From JAUXFS01 sp963772635 (GTDB lineage: Bacteria; Pseudomonadota; Alphaproteobacteria; Rhodospirillales; Defluviicoccaceae): a stretch of DNA of 64,000 bases. The translations under genes were made by a program, and so were the position numbers. The stretch is from contig CAVYYK010000024.1 of NCBI GenBank assembly GCA_963772635.1, positions 1 to 64,000 on the forward strand, read 5' to 3'. Below, piece after piece: positions 35,659-46,122 of the stretch (its first letter is position 1; every line of letters begins with the position of its first letter). The notes beneath the pieces were generated by a model. It worked only from the letters and a program-made list of their open reading frames with translations. It had not been told where the DNA came from and made no database searches.

Positions 35659-38600
35659 GACAGCGACGCCAGCATCGCCCTGGCCTCGACGAGATCGATC
35701 GTCTCGAAGCCTTCCGTGAACCAGCCGTACACGGAAGAGAGCGCCTCGCGTGCCTCCCTGGTTTTGCCCTGTGCCTGCCTCAGGCGGGCCAAGCTCACGG
35801 CCGTTCGCAGTTCAAGCGATTTTGCTTTTTGCCGGCCGGCGATCTCGAGGGCCTCTCGATAACAGGCCTCGGCCTCCGGCTCACGATCTTCTCCGAGGGA
35901 GCACAGCACCGCGCCCTTCTGGCGATGGAGTTCGGCATCCCAGTAGTGAATCCCGCTTTCGTCCGCCACCGCGAAACCCTCGTCGAGCTGGGTCAGGGCC
36001 TGCTCGCCCTGCCCGCCGAGCCGATAGGCCTCCGCCAGCATGTCGTAATAGACCGGGAAATCCTCCTTGGTCCCGATCGCGCGCTGCATCTCGATGCCCT
36101 TGTGCAGATCGGCGAGCCCCGCTTCGGCCCGATTTTGCGTGATCAACGCCCAACCACCAAAAAAGATTCCCTTCGCCACATAGTCGGGGAAGCCCTTCTC
36201 CTCACCGAAGGCGACCAAAGCTTCGGCGATTCTCCGAACCTCGTCGCCATCGCGCAGGTAGTGATGCAGCATCACCCTGATGTCCATGGCGTGGGCCATG
36301 CTTCCAGCGTGGGACAGCGCCCGGGCGCAATCCTCGGCCATGCGGACGCGCGCCAGCGCCTGATCGGGAAAACCAAGCAGCCACAACGCCAGACCGGCTT
36401 CGCCGTGGCCGCAAACCCTGGCGTCGTGGCCGCCATAGACGGAAGCGTGCGCGCGGTGCCGTTTTTCGTCGTAGAGCTCGAGCCCTTCGATGATATGCCG
36501 ATAGCAACCGCTCTGGTTTCCAAGCATGAACATGGTCGCCCACAGGCAGTGATGAGCTTGCATCAACAGGCCGGAATCACCGAGGTTCCGAGCCAGTACC
36601 AACAGCTTGTCCGCACGTTCGTGACCGGTCTGGAAGTTCATGGAAAGCCGCCACCATCCCCAAAGTGCGGCAAAGTGCAGGCGCGAACTCGGGCAGTTCG
36701 GCACAAAGTTCCAACGCGCGGGCGTAAACCTGTTCGACCTCCGTCGAGCCCGCACCTTTGAGAGTGATCAGCGTCGCGCCTAACGGAATTTGCAGTTTGA
36801 GCTCCAGGACTTTGCGCTCGGACCCGTCCGGCAGCGCTTCCACAAGCCCAAGCCCCGTCCTCAGGTGATTAACCGCTTCCACGTTCGCCGAACGATCGCT
36901 CGCGCTTTCCGCCGCTTTCAACCAATAGTTGATCGCTTTTAAAGTTTCCCCGGCTTCGGTGTAATGGTGGGCGAGCATTTCTGGACTGGTCCTGGCGGAT
37001 TCCGCGAACTTCGATTCCATCGTCCTTGCTATCCGGCCGTGCAACTCCTTTCGCCGGCTGAACAACAGACTTTCGTAGGCGGCGTCCTGAACCAGGGCGT
37101 GCTTGAAGGTATAGGTCGTCTCCGGAGGACTACCGCGGGAAAAAACCAGTTTCGATTCGACGAGTCGCTCCAGTGCACCGTCCAGCGATTTCTCGGGCAT
37201 TTGAGTGATCGCCGCCAGCAGTTCATGGGAGAACTGCCGGCCGACGACGCTGCCGATCTGGGCAATTTCCTTGTCGGCGCCAAGCTGATCGAGTTGGGCC
37301 ATCAGCGAATCCTGAATCGTCGAGGGGATCGCCCGCGGCGGCAACGAACCGTTCAGAACGTAGCGACCGTCTCTCTCCTCGAGCAGCCCGGAATTGAGCA
37401 CCGTCTTGGTGAGTTCCTCGACGAACAGCGGCACCCCGTCGGTCTTCGCGACGATCTGGTCGACCAGCGATTCGGGCAGCGGCTTGCCGGCGGTGACCCC
37501 CTCCACCAGTTCCACGCACCTCTTCCGACTCAACCTGTTGAGGGACAGGAAGGTAACGTGTGATTGGCCCGTCCATGGCGCGGCAAACTCCGGACGGAAG
37601 GTGACGAGGACCATCACGGGAATGCTCCGCGCGCGTTCGACCAGAAGGTCGAGAAACTCCAGCGAAGTGGGATCGATCCAGTGGAGGTCCTGGAATGACA
37701 CCAGTACCGGTCCGCGTGCGGCACGCGCCTCGATCTGATCGACGACGGCGGCGATTCCGGCCTCTTTCTGCCCCCGCGGGCTCATCTCCAGCGGCGGGTA
37801 ACGGCCGTCCGTCGATAGGGAAAGCAGCCCGGCAAGCAACGGCACCACCTCCTCGAAATGGCTCACCGTCCTGTCGAGAACGGCTTCCAGCTTGTCGAGC
37901 TTACGGTCGTCGGAATCCTGACGATCGAACCGGGCGGTACGCCTGATATGCTCGACCACCGGATAAAGAGCGCTGTTTCGATGGAAAGACGAGCACTGGT
38001 ACGAGACGTACGTATAGGGTTCGCTGCCGATCCGTTCGCGGAGCGTGAGGGTGATCCGCGACTTGCCGATGCCCGGCTCGCCCGACAACAGCACCGCCTG
38101 CCCTTCGCCTTCCTTCGCCTGCCGCCAACGATCCAAAACCAGCGCAACCTCGCTGTCCCGACCGACCAGTGGCGCAAGGCCCTCGATATGACCGGGCTCG
38201 AATGCGCTTCCGGACTCTCTGGGTCGAACCGCCTGCCAGGCCCGCATCTCCCCGCCAAAGCCTTCGAGCCGATGGACGCCGACATCTTTGTATTCGAATC
38301 GTTCGCCCAGCAGCTCGCGGGTGGCGGGAGCGATCACCACCGTGTTCGGCCGGGCGAGCCCCTGCAGGCGAGCCGCCAGGTTCGGCGTCTCGCCAACCAC
38401 CGTTTTCTCTTCCGAAGGTCCATCGCCCACGATATCGCCGACCACAACCCGTCCGGTGGCGATGCCGATCCGCACCGCCACCTCGATGTCCATGTCTCGC
38501 CTGAGCGTTTCGTTGAGGGGCTCCATCGCCGCGCTGATCCCGAGCCCGGTTCGCACCGCCCGCTCGGCATCGTCTTCATGGGCCCGCGGGTAGCCGAAAT

Positions 38601-39072
38601 AGACGAGCATGCCGTCGCCCATGTAACGGGCGATGAACCCGTCGAAAGCGGCAATGACTTCCGCGCAGGCATGCTGGAAGGTGCGCAGGACTTCGCTCAT
38701 GTCCTCCGGATCGAGCCTGGTGGAAAGCGCCGTCGAGCCGACCATGTCGCAGAACATCACCGTGAGCTGGCGACGCTCGGCTTGGGCCGCCGTCGCCGTG
38801 GGCTGGTGGCGATCGGCAGGCGGTGTCTCCAGCGGCTTCTGTGCGATGTCTTCCACCGCTCGCGACCCTGCCGCGGGGGGAGCAACCGGCACCAGCGTTT
38901 CAATCGCCTTGAGGAGTTTTTTGCGGTCTCCCAGTCTGATACCCATCGACTCGAGGTCTTGCTCCGTGAGGTCGGTCAAGACATCCCAGTCGATCGCGTT
39001 CTCGGTGAACGCGGTTGCGTATTGGCTCAGGCCAAGGTCGCTCAGCCACTGCTCAACGAGGCGATCCCCCAC
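35655..39072 (-). pseudogene. SAM / class III cyclase / AAA ATPase / TPR signalling protein, one frame break
   Basis: About 1139 residues when joined. Domains in order: SAM (VEQWLSDLGLSQYATAF, residues 5-60), class III adenylate/guanylate cyclase (MFCDMVGSTAL near 110 with metal-binding Asp, and YMGDGMLVYFG), an AAA_16-type ATPase with Walker A LLSGEPGIGKSR near 326 and Walker B VLVSFQDLHWID, then TPR-like helices. The frame changes near 36660-36675: FAPALCRTL is followed in the next frame by WGWWRLSMNFQTGHERADK, and the rest continues to 35655. GTG 39072 is chosen because AGGAGG sits 4 bases upstream; the TTG at 39111 lacks a ribosome site. The C-terminal stop overlaps the YcaO start, making it the first gene of the operon, possibly its regulator. 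Confidence 0.82.
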
Positions 39073-39361
39073 AAGCCCTCCTGGTCGTCTAAGCAAACCC
39101 TCGCGCGTCAACTGCCGCCGCCGAGGTTAACCGCGCTGCGAGTGTACCACAAACCCTTCGGTTGTCGCGCGACCGACGTGGCTCAATCCGAAGTAACGCC
39201 GCAGGCGTAACCGAAGGTGGAGAGGTCGTGGCCGATCAGGGCGGCGCCGGCTTTGGGCTGCGGCAGGAACCCTCGGTTCGAGAGCTGGGAGCGGACCAAG
39301 ACCTGCCTCGAACGATATCACACCGGAGCTTGGATTGGGTAAACGGCCTGGTTCCCGTCGC

Positions 39362-40099
39362 TCAATAGGTCACGGATACCAGGTACAGACCCTCGGCGGG
39401 CGCGGTCGGACCGGCTTTGGTGCGGTCGCGCGCCGCCAGCACCGTCGCAACGTCGGCCGCCGTCCATTTGCCTTCGCCGACGCGCCTCAAGGTGCCGACG
39501 ATGTTGCGCACCTGATGGTGCAAAAACGAGCGCGCGCGGACCTCGATGCGAATCTCCTCGCCATCGCCTACCACCGCGACGGCGTCGAGGGTCTTGACCG
39601 GCGAGGTGGCCTGACAGATCGAGGCGCGGAAACTGGTGAAATCGTGCCGGCCTACCAGCACCCGGGCGGCGTCGGCCATCGCCGGGATATCGAGGGGCGT
39701 CGGCACCCACCACGTCCGACCGCGTTCCAGCGCCAGCGGAGCCCGGCGGTTGGTGATGCGATAGAGGTAGGCACGCTCGCGGGCGGAGAAGCGGGCGTGG
39801 AAGTCCGATTGCACCGCTTCGGCCTTCAGCACCGCCACCGGTTCCGGCTTGAGATGAAAGTTGAGGGCGCTGCGGACGGTTTCAGGCCGGGCGCTTCGGT
39901 CGATATCGAAATGGGCTACCTGTCCTAACGCATGGACACCGGCATCGGTCCGGCCAGCCGCGAAAACATTGACGTTTTGCCCACAAAAGCCAGCGACGGC
40001 GCGCTCCAGGACTTGCTGCACGGAAAGACCATTTTCCTGCCTCTGCCAGCCGACGAATCCGCCCCCGTCGTACTCGATGGTCAGCTTATATCGTGGCAT
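39362..40099 (-). CDS. truA: tRNA pseudouridine(38-40) synthase TruA
   Basis: 245 residues. MPRYKLTIEYDGGGFVGWQR and the catalytic-aspartate motif GRTDAGVHALGQ (residues 49-60) are diagnostic. FTSFRASIC and FLHHQVRNIVGTLRRVGEGK are the conserved C-terminal elements. It isomerises uridines 38-40 in the anticodon stem-loop of several tRNAs. Length is normal. Nearby fmt and def make this a translation-related neighbourhood, though a divergent unknown gene intervenes. Confidence 0.96.
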   Translation of the reverse strand: MPRYKLTIEYDGGGFVGWQRQENGLSVQQVLERAVAGFCGQNVNVFAAGRTDAGVHALGQVAHFDIDRSARPETVRSALNFHLKPEPVAVLKAEAVQSDFHARFSARERAYLYRITNRRAPLALERGRTWWVPTPLDIPAMADAARVLVGRHDFTSFRASICQATSPVKTLDAVAVVGDGEEIRIEVRARSFLHHQVRNIVGTLRRVGEGKWTAADVATVLAARDRTKAGPTAPAEGLYLVSVTY

Positions 40100-40268
40100 C
40101 GCAGCGCCGGGCCTGTATTTTCTGGTGCCTTGGGAAGCTCGAATGGAGCTGAGTAGAAATACCCCTTATGGTAAACAAACCTATCGATTTTTCTCGCCAA
40201 AGTGGTATACTGCATTTTCCGGTAGATTGAAGCGATAACGCCCCCTTCACCTAGACGCAACGGAAACC

Positions 40269-41321
40269 ATGACGGACGCCATTGCCGAGCAGCCCTTGGA
40301 CACGATCCGCGATGTCGACCGGGATGCCTTGTACATCCTGCCGTTGTCCATCATTCCGTTGAAAACGCCGGCGCTCAGACGAGCGCGACTGATCAAGAAC
40401 GTGCGGCTGGAAAGCGTCGTCGAGTTGTTCGACGATGCCGATACCGGCAGCGGCCAAATCGACATCGAGGCGCTGCCCAACGAGTTTCGCTGGCCCGACA
40501 TCCCGATCCATCCGGATCTCGAGGTCCTGCGCAAGCTTGCGCTCCTTCCCAGCTTCGACGTTTATACCCTTCGCATCCTGCTTCGCGAGCAAGGCATCCC
40601 GATCAACAACCACGATGCGCTCAAGCTGTCGAAACGGAAGAACGAGGAACTGACCGAATACATGACGGCGTTCACCCGACCGCTGATCATGAAGATCTAC
40701 GGCGACGACGACGTCTCGATCAAGGGTTTCGAGGACATCATCGCGCTGTTCCGGGAGCCCGACATCAAGCGGGCGCTGGCAAAGCTCAAGATCATGGCCC
40801 ATCGGCTGGAGATTAAGATCCAGGACATTCCGAAATTCCTGGAGGACTATGGCGATATCTTTCTTTCGCTGGCCTACTACAAGCAGTGCCTGGACCATAT
40901 CGAACCGATTGTCGGCGTCTTCATGGAATGGACCGAGGATCTCCGCCGCAATCGCCAAGTTCAGCAGGACTCCAAGCTGATGGAAACCTGCCGCACCATC
41001 CAGGCGATGCTGAACGGCCTGATGTTTTCTCTCAACAGTCGTTTCGACAACTTCGACAGTAGCACCAAGGATATGTGGAAGAACGTCTCCGCCACCCGGT
41101 TCCGGGAGGTCGAACGGACGATCAAAGGCTACCATACCACCATCGGCGGCGTGCTCTGTTCGCTGACCGTCAAGTTGGAAACCTGGGCCAAGCTGTTTCC
41201 CCACAAGAAATCCGGGGGACCCTCGAAGCGTTCGGAATTCATCATGTCCGAGATGCGCCGGGGCATCGACAAGATCCAAAAGATCGAGGACTCAGCGCCG
41301 CGACTGGCCAATATCGCCTGA
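40269..41321 (+). CDS. conserved protein of unknown function
   Basis: 350 residues, mostly helical, no membrane segment or signal peptide. Recognisable stretches are LYILPLSIIPLKTPALRRARLI near residue 22, LPSFDVYTLRILLREQGI near 92 and a basic, helical C-terminal third (GGPSKRSEFIMSEMRRGIDK). It is clearly coding and has the feel of a conserved alphaproteobacterial protein, but I do not know a function. It reads toward fmt and lies between truA and fmt. ATG 40269; the stop is 5 bases from the stop of fmt. Confidence 0.75.
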   Translation: MTDAIAEQPLDTIRDVDRDALYILPLSIIPLKTPALRRARLIKNVRLESVVELFDDADTGSGQIDIEALPNEFRWPDIPIHPDLEVLRKLALLPSFDVYTLRILLREQGIPINNHDALKLSKRKNEELTEYMTAFTRPLIMKIYGDDDVSIKGFEDIIALFREPDIKRALAKLKIMAHRLEIKIQDIPKFLEDYGDIFLSLAYYKQCLDHIEPIVGVFMEWTEDLRRNRQVQQDSKLMETCRTIQAMLNGLMFSLNSRFDNFDSSTKDMWKNVSATRFREVERTIKGYHTTIGGVLCSLTVKLETWAKLFPHKKSGGPSKRSEFIMSEMRRGIDKIQKIEDSAPRLANIA

Positions 41322-41325
41322 AAAT

Positions 41326-42249
41326 CTAGGTCACCAGCGTCCCTTCGGGCAGGGCGAAGCCCCTCAGAAACGCATCCGTATCGACCGGCGCCTTGCCGGC
41401 CCGCTGCACGCGGAGCGGCCGCAAGCCCCCTTCGGAACAGGCAATGGTCAACCGGTCGTCGACGACGGTGCCGGACTCCGCGACGGTCTCGGCGGCCTCG
41501 GCGGCGAGCACCCGGATCCGCTCGCCCCGGTATTCGAACCAAACTCCCGGCCATGGATTGAGCGCCCGCACCGCCCGTTCCAGTTCCGCCGCCGGCCTCG
41601 TCCAGTCGAGGCGGCCCTCGTCGCGTTCCAACTTGCGGGCGTAGGTCGCTCCCGTTTCGGGCTGCGGCCGTGCCGTCAGGGTCCCGGCGACGACGCCGTC
41701 TAGCGCCTCGACCATCAGCTTCGCCCCCATCTCCGCCAGCACGTCGTGCAAGGATTCCGCCGTCGTGTCGGCGGCGATCGGCACCTTGCCGACGCTCAGG
41801 ATCGATCCGGTGTCGAGTCCCTCATCCATCTGCATGATGGTGACGCCGGTCTCAAGATCGCCGGCGAGGATGGCGCGCTGGATCGGTGCGGCGCCGCGCC
41901 AACGCGGCAACAGGGAAGCATGGACGTTGAGGCATCCGAGGCGGGGCGCCGCCAACGCCGGTGCCGGCAGAATGAGGCCATAGGCTGCAACGACGGCGGC
42001 GTCGCTCGAGAGCGCCGCGAACGCCCGTTGCGTCTCCTCCCCCTTGAGGCTCGCCGGCGTTCGCACCTCGAGTCCCCGCTCGGCGGCGAAGACGTGAACC
42101 GGTGACAGCCGCTCCCTGTGTCCGCGGCCGGCGGGTCGCGGCGGTTGGGTGTAGACGGCGACGACCCGGTGACCGGCTTCCAGCAACGCCCGTAGCGTCG
42201 GCACCGAAAACCCGGCGCTACCCATGAATACGAGACGCAGCGTAGCCAT
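41326..42249 (-). CDS. fmt: methionyl-tRNA formyltransferase
   Basis: About 307 residues. LRLVFMGSAGFSVPTLRALL starts the formyltransferase fold; LGCLNVHASLLPRWRGAAPIQ contains the active-site Asn-His and SLLPxxRG loop, and TGVTIMQMDEGLDTG the catalytic Asp segment. The C-terminal OB-like domain binds tRNA. It formylates Met-tRNAfMet with 10-formyl-THF. ATG 42249 is used; GTG 42267 would overlap the def stop (GTGA) and is also plausible. It forms an operon with def, in the usual order. Confidence 0.95.
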   Translation of the reverse strand: MATLRLVFMGSAGFSVPTLRALLEAGHRVVAVYTQPPRPAGRGHRERLSPVHVFAAERGLEVRTPASLKGEETQRAFAALSSDAAVVAAYGLILPAPALAAPRLGCLNVHASLLPRWRGAAPIQRAILAGDLETGVTIMQMDEGLDTGSILSVGKVPIAADTTAESLHDVLAEMGAKLMVEALDGVVAGTLTARPQPETGATYARKLERDEGRLDWTRPAAELERAVRALNPWPGVWFEYRGERIRVLAAEAAETVAESGTVVDDRLTIACSEGGLRPLRVQRAGKAPVDTDAFLRGFALPEGTLVT

Positions 42250-42263
42250 GCCGGTGCGTCGGC

Positions 42264-42782
42264 TCACACCGCCGCCGTCTGTTTCTTGGCCTTTGCCAAC
42301 TTGCGGAGGATGATATTGCGCTTCAGCGACGACAAGTAGTCGACGAAAAGCACGCCCTCGAGATGGTCCGTTTCGTGCTGGATGCAGCGGGCGAGAAGGC
42401 CATCGGCCTCCATCTCGCGGATTTCGTTCTGGTAATCAAGATAGCGCACCTTGATCCGCGCCGGCCGGGTCACGTCACCGTATTGTTCGGGCAGCGAAAG
42501 GCAGCCTTCCTCGCCGCTGATCTCGTCCTCGGACTGCCAAAGGATCTCAGGATTGGCCATGCGATAGGGCTGCGGCTCGTCTTCGGGCCGGGAGACGTCG
42601 CAGACGATCACCCGCTTCAGCACGCCTACCTGCGGTGCCGCCAGCCCAATACCCTTTGCCCCGTGCATCGCCTCCAGCATTCCGTCCATCAACCGGCGCA
42701 CTTCCTTGTCGACGCGCTCAACCGGCTCGGCGTGCCGTTTTAGACGCGAATCGGGGACGACGAGGATCGATAGCTGCGACAT
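42264..42782 (-). CDS. def: peptide deformylase
   Basis: 172 residues. The three PDF motifs are present: GIGLAAPQVG (motif 1), EEGCLSLPEQ (motif 2, metal Cys) and QHETDHLEGVLFVD (motif 3, HExxH). It removes the N-formyl group from nascent proteins. ATG 42782 (MSQLSILVVPDSRL) matches the family N-terminus, so the 12-codon upstream extension is rejected. Directly upstream of fmt in the same transcript, which is the common bacterial pairing. Confidence 0.96.
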   Translation of the reverse strand: MSQLSILVVPDSRLKRHAEPVERVDKEVRRLMDGMLEAMHGAKGIGLAAPQVGVLKRVIVCDVSRPEDEPQPYRMANPEILWQSEDEISGEEGCLSLPEQYGDVTRPARIKVRYLDYQNEIREMEADGLLARCIQHETDHLEGVLFVDYLSSLKRNIILRKLAKAKKQTAAV

Positions 42783-42862
42783 CCTGCACGGGACTCCGGT
42801 TACTACCTGCCGAAACAATCACATATGAACATCGGCCGGGGCCGTCAAGATTGCATGGCCGT

Positions 42863-44290
42863 TCACCGATGCACCCGGACCCGATAGGTCAACTCGGCGG
42901 TTCCCTTGGCGGGAATTGCCAACCGCCAAACCAGCCGCTCGGCGGTCTCCGTCTCGTGGGCGGCGCTCTCTTCGAGGATCTTCCAGTCACCGGGGATGAT
43001 CTCGACGAGTTTCACGGTGACTTCTTCGGCCTTTGCGTTGTTGACCTCCAGGCGGTAGGCGCTTTCGAACACCCCATCGGGCAGTCCCGCTCGCACGAAA
43101 TCGGTCTGTCGGCGCTTTACGGTGACATCGAACGCCTCGCCCGGGGTCAGCTCCACCGATTCGCCGACCGGGGTATTGTCGAGTTGGTCTTCGCCGAGAA
43201 GCCGCTTGGCGCCCGTCGAATCCCGGGTGTAGACCCTGGCAACCCCAGCCGGCAGCGGGATGCCGGGGCCGTCCGCCTCGGCGTTGTCGAAACGGAGGAC
43301 GACTTGGGGATGGGTGGGGCGAGGCTCGCCCGGTTGCCGCCCGAACACCTGGACACCGGCCTCGCTGATGTATTCGCGCACGAACGGAACACCTTCCGCC
43401 GCCAACAGCGCAACCTGCTTGGTCTGCCGATCGTCGATGGTCACCGGCCGTTCGAGGCGATACAGGTGGAGATCGCCGACCGCTTCGCGCGCCGGCATCG
43501 ACGCGGCGTCGGCGGACATCGCTGCCGCCATCTCCATAGTCCGGTATTGCGGCCGCGGGGCCGGTTGCGAGACCCGGTTCACCTGCCCGGCGATCAGCCC
43601 GACCGATGCCTCGCGATAGTCAGTGCCGCTGACATTGGTCAACGTCGCCCGCCCGGCGATATCGAGGCGGCCGGTTGTTTCATCCAATGCGACTACATAA
43701 TCGGCTTGCCAGGAGAGACCGGTGGTCAGGTAGCTCAGCTCCAGTTCCCGCCGGCCGGCCGCGTCACTGTTGACGCCGGCGACCAGCGACGGCAGCGGAC
43801 GCAGATCCTCGGGCAGATGCTTGAACACCAGCCGCCCCGGCATACCGATCTCAACCCGATCGCGATAGCGCAGGACGACGCCGCCTTCGGCGCCGAGCAA
43901 CGTGGCGGTCTCGACGGTGTCCTCGCCGGTGGTCGGGTGGGTGCGCACCACTTCCACCTCGCGTCCCACCGAACGGCGGAGCAGGGCTTCCGGTGTCAGC
44001 AGATCGAAGTCGTAATCGATCTCCGCGACCCGAACGCCCGCTCCCGATCCCAGTACCGCGCTCGACGGAATCATCTGCCGGCTGACGCCCTCGAAGGCCA
44101 ACCGGTTGCCGCCCTGTTTCAGGACCGCGGCGCGCTGGTCGCGCACCAGCGCCAGCCCGCCACCATAAATGGTCACCGCCAGTGCGGTCCGCTCCTCCGC
44201 ACCCAACCGGGATTCCTGCGCCCCGGCCTGCCCGACCAGGGCGGCAGCGGACAAAACACCAAGCAACAGGGCCGACAAGCCAACACGCAT
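42863..44290 (-). CDS. DUF4139-domain secreted protein
   Basis: About 475 residues from ATG 44290, with GAAAGGGAAGAGAG just upstream. A signal peptide (LSALLLGVLSAAALVGQAGA) directs it to the periplasm. The body is beta-rich with YLTTGLSWQADYVVALDE and ATLTNVSGTDYREASVGLIAG, the DUF4139 pattern, and ends KGTAELTYRVRVHR. Function unknown; the fold resembles viral/adhesion-type beta domains. It is divergent from rmuC and follows def/fmt in orientation, but the gap to def is 80 bases so co-transcription is uncertain. Confidence 0.85.
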   Translation of the reverse strand: MRVGLSALLLGVLSAAALVGQAGAQESRLGAEERTALAVTIYGGGLALVRDQRAAVLKQGGNRLAFEGVSRQMIPSSAVLGSGAGVRVAEIDYDFDLLTPEALLRRSVGREVEVVRTHPTTGEDTVETATLLGAEGGVVLRYRDRVEIGMPGRLVFKHLPEDLRPLPSLVAGVNSDAAGRRELELSYLTTGLSWQADYVVALDETTGRLDIAGRATLTNVSGTDYREASVGLIAGQVNRVSQPAPRPQYRTMEMAAAMSADAASMPAREAVGDLHLYRLERPVTIDDRQTKQVALLAAEGVPFVREYISEAGVQVFGRQPGEPRPTHPQVVLRFDNAEADGPGIPLPAGVARVYTRDSTGAKRLLGEDQLDNTPVGESVELTPGEAFDVTVKRRQTDFVRAGLPDGVFESAYRLEVNNAKAEEVTVKLVEIIPGDWKILEESAAHETETAERLVWRLAIPAKGTAELTYRVRVHR

Positions 44291-44391
44291 CTCTCTTCCC
44301 TTTCTTCGTGATCCGCTAAGGTGCGGAGAGTTTGCGTTCCCCGGCGCTCTGGTGCAAGGTCCGGCCAACGCAAACTAGTGATCTGGTGGGC

Positions 44392-45552
44392 ATGGAGCAA
44401 ATTCTCGGCCGGCTCGTCCAGAGCATCCGCGCCCTCGATCCCGTGCTCGCCATCGGTATCGGCGCCGTTGTTGCCGTCGTCGTCCTGGTCGTGGTTTTGA
44501 ACCGCGGCGCGCGGAGGCGCGGTGAGGCTGCTGCACAGATCGCGCGGTTCTCCGAGCTGGCCGACCGGCTCGCCGGCACCCAGGCCGAATTGGCCGGCCG
44601 CCTCGAGCAGACCCAGCTCGGGGTCAACCAGCGCCTGGACGGGTTGACCAAGCGGCTCGGCGACAGCCTGCTCGAGCAGGGACAAAAAACCGGCGAGACG
44701 CTGCGCGGGTTGCACGAACGCCTCGCGGTCATCGATGCGGCGCAGAAGAACATTACCGAGTTGTCGGCGCAGGTGGTCGGCCTCCAGGACATTCTGTCCA
44801 ACAAGCAGGCCCGCGGCGCCTTCGGCGAGGTCCAACTCCACGATCTTGTCGCCAATCTGCTGCCGCCGTCGGCCTACGCGCTTCAGGCGACGCTGAGCAA
44901 CCGCAACCGCGCCGACTGTTTGCTGAAACTCCCGGATCCCCCCGGACCGCTGGTGATCGACGCCAAATTCCCGCTGGAGAGCTATCGGGCGATCCGCGAC
45001 GCCGGCGACAAGGCGGCGGCGGTGCAGGCTGCACGGGCGTTCAGCTTGGACGTCCGCAAGCATGTCCGCGACATCCAGGAGAAGTACATCATCGCCGGCG
45101 AGACGGCGAATTCGGCGCTGATGTTTCTGCCGTCGGAAGCGGTTTACGCCGAGCTTCACGCCAACTTCGCCAACGTCGTCGAAGACGCGTTCCGCCGCAA
45201 GGTGTGGATCGTGTCGCCGACGACCCTGTGGGCAACCCTGAACACGGTCCGGGCGATCCTCAAGGATGTCCGGCTGCGCGAGCAGGCCGGCCGCATCCAG
45301 ACCGAACTGCGGGCGATGGCCGACGACGTCACCCGACTGGACGACCGCGTCGCCAAACTGCAGCGCCATTTCGAGCAGTCGGTCGACGACGTCCGCCAGA
45401 TCCGGATTTCCACCGACAAGGTCACCTGGCGCGCCGCCAGGATCGACCTCGCCCAGCTCGAAGCGGCGGCCGAAGATGATACGGAGCAGGAGCAAGATCG
45501 CGCGCGAGAACCTTGTCAAATAGCGTCGGACGGCTGCGTCAAATGTACGTGA
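44392..45552 (+). CDS. rmuC: DNA recombination protein RmuC
   Basis: About 386 residues. An N-terminal membrane helix (PVLAIGIGAVVAVVVLVVVL) is followed by a coiled coil and the RmuC nuclease-like domain: RGAFGEVQLHDLVANLLP, LVIDAKFPLESYRAI (PD-(D/E)xK-type Asp and Lys) and FLPSEAVYAELHANF. RmuC limits inversions at short repeats. ATG 44392 (MEQILGRLVQ) is chosen; the in-frame ATG at 44332 adds sequence without family resemblance. Its usual alphaproteobacterial neighbours def and fmt are close by. Confidence 0.94.
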   Translation: MEQILGRLVQSIRALDPVLAIGIGAVVAVVVLVVVLNRGARRRGEAAAQIARFSELADRLAGTQAELAGRLEQTQLGVNQRLDGLTKRLGDSLLEQGQKTGETLRGLHERLAVIDAAQKNITELSAQVVGLQDILSNKQARGAFGEVQLHDLVANLLPPSAYALQATLSNRNRADCLLKLPDPPGPLVIDAKFPLESYRAIRDAGDKAAAVQAARAFSLDVRKHVRDIQEKYIIAGETANSALMFLPSEAVYAELHANFANVVEDAFRRKVWIVSPTTLWATLNTVRAILKDVRLREQAGRIQTELRAMADDVTRLDDRVAKLQRHFEQSVDDVRQIRISTDKVTWRAARIDLAQLEAAAEDDTEQEQDRAREPCQIASDGCVKCT

Positions 45553-45642
45553 CCGCCGGGGCCGGCCGCTGGCCTCGGCGCCGGCGGAAGCGTACGCTGG
45601 CTCGCAACCCTGTCTTTCAACCCTGGACCGTGGGAGCTGGAT

Positions 45643-46110
45643 ATGCGCCTGATCGCGACGTTGCTGATGACACTCTGGCTGTTTGCCCCCGTGCCTTCGT
45701 CGGCCGACAACCCGACCCCCTACCCCGGGACCCGGGTGATCGATACCGGCAAGCCTTTCGAACCGTACGTCGCGGCGTTGCAGGAAGCAATCAAGGCCAA
45801 CGCCATGGGCATCGTCGCCCAGGCTTGCGCCGACTGCGGGGCAAAGGCAATCGGCGTCACCATTCCCGGCAACCGCGTCATCATGATCTTCAAGCCGCAG
45901 TTCGCGGTGCGCATGCTGGCGGCGAGCGAGGCGGCGGGGATCGAGGCGCCGCTGCGTCTCTACGTCACCGAGCAGCCGGACGGAACCGCCAGGCTGACCT
46001 TCCGGCAACCGAGCCAGGTTTTCGCAGTCTACGAGAACGAGGATCTCATCAAGATGGGCGGGGAACTCGACCTCATCGTCGCCAAGATCGTCGCCGATTC
46101 CCTGGAATAG
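45643..46110 (+). CDS. DUF302-family secreted protein
   Basis: 155 residues with signal peptide (LIATLLMTLWLFAPVPSSA). The mature part VAALQEAIKANAMGIVAQACADCGAK and IMIFKPQFAVRMLAASEAAGIEAPLRLYV matches DUF302, a small alpha/beta fold with unknown periplasmic role, often close to sulfur or redox genes. It precedes the YeeE transporter by 12 bases, so an operon is likely. Confidence 0.8.
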   Translation: MRLIATLLMTLWLFAPVPSSADNPTPYPGTRVIDTGKPFEPYVAALQEAIKANAMGIVAQACADCGAKAIGVTIPGNRVIMIFKPQFAVRMLAASEAAGIEAPLRLYVTEQPDGTARLTFRQPSQVFAVYENEDLIKMGGELDLIVAKIVADSLE

Positions 46111-46122
46111 GATCATCGGCCG

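Noticed and set aside
44173..46116. Minus-strand open frame of about 650 codons over rmuC and the DUF302 gene
   Set aside because: It overlaps two intact families on the plus strand and shows only low-complexity Arg/Asp/Val-rich sequence.
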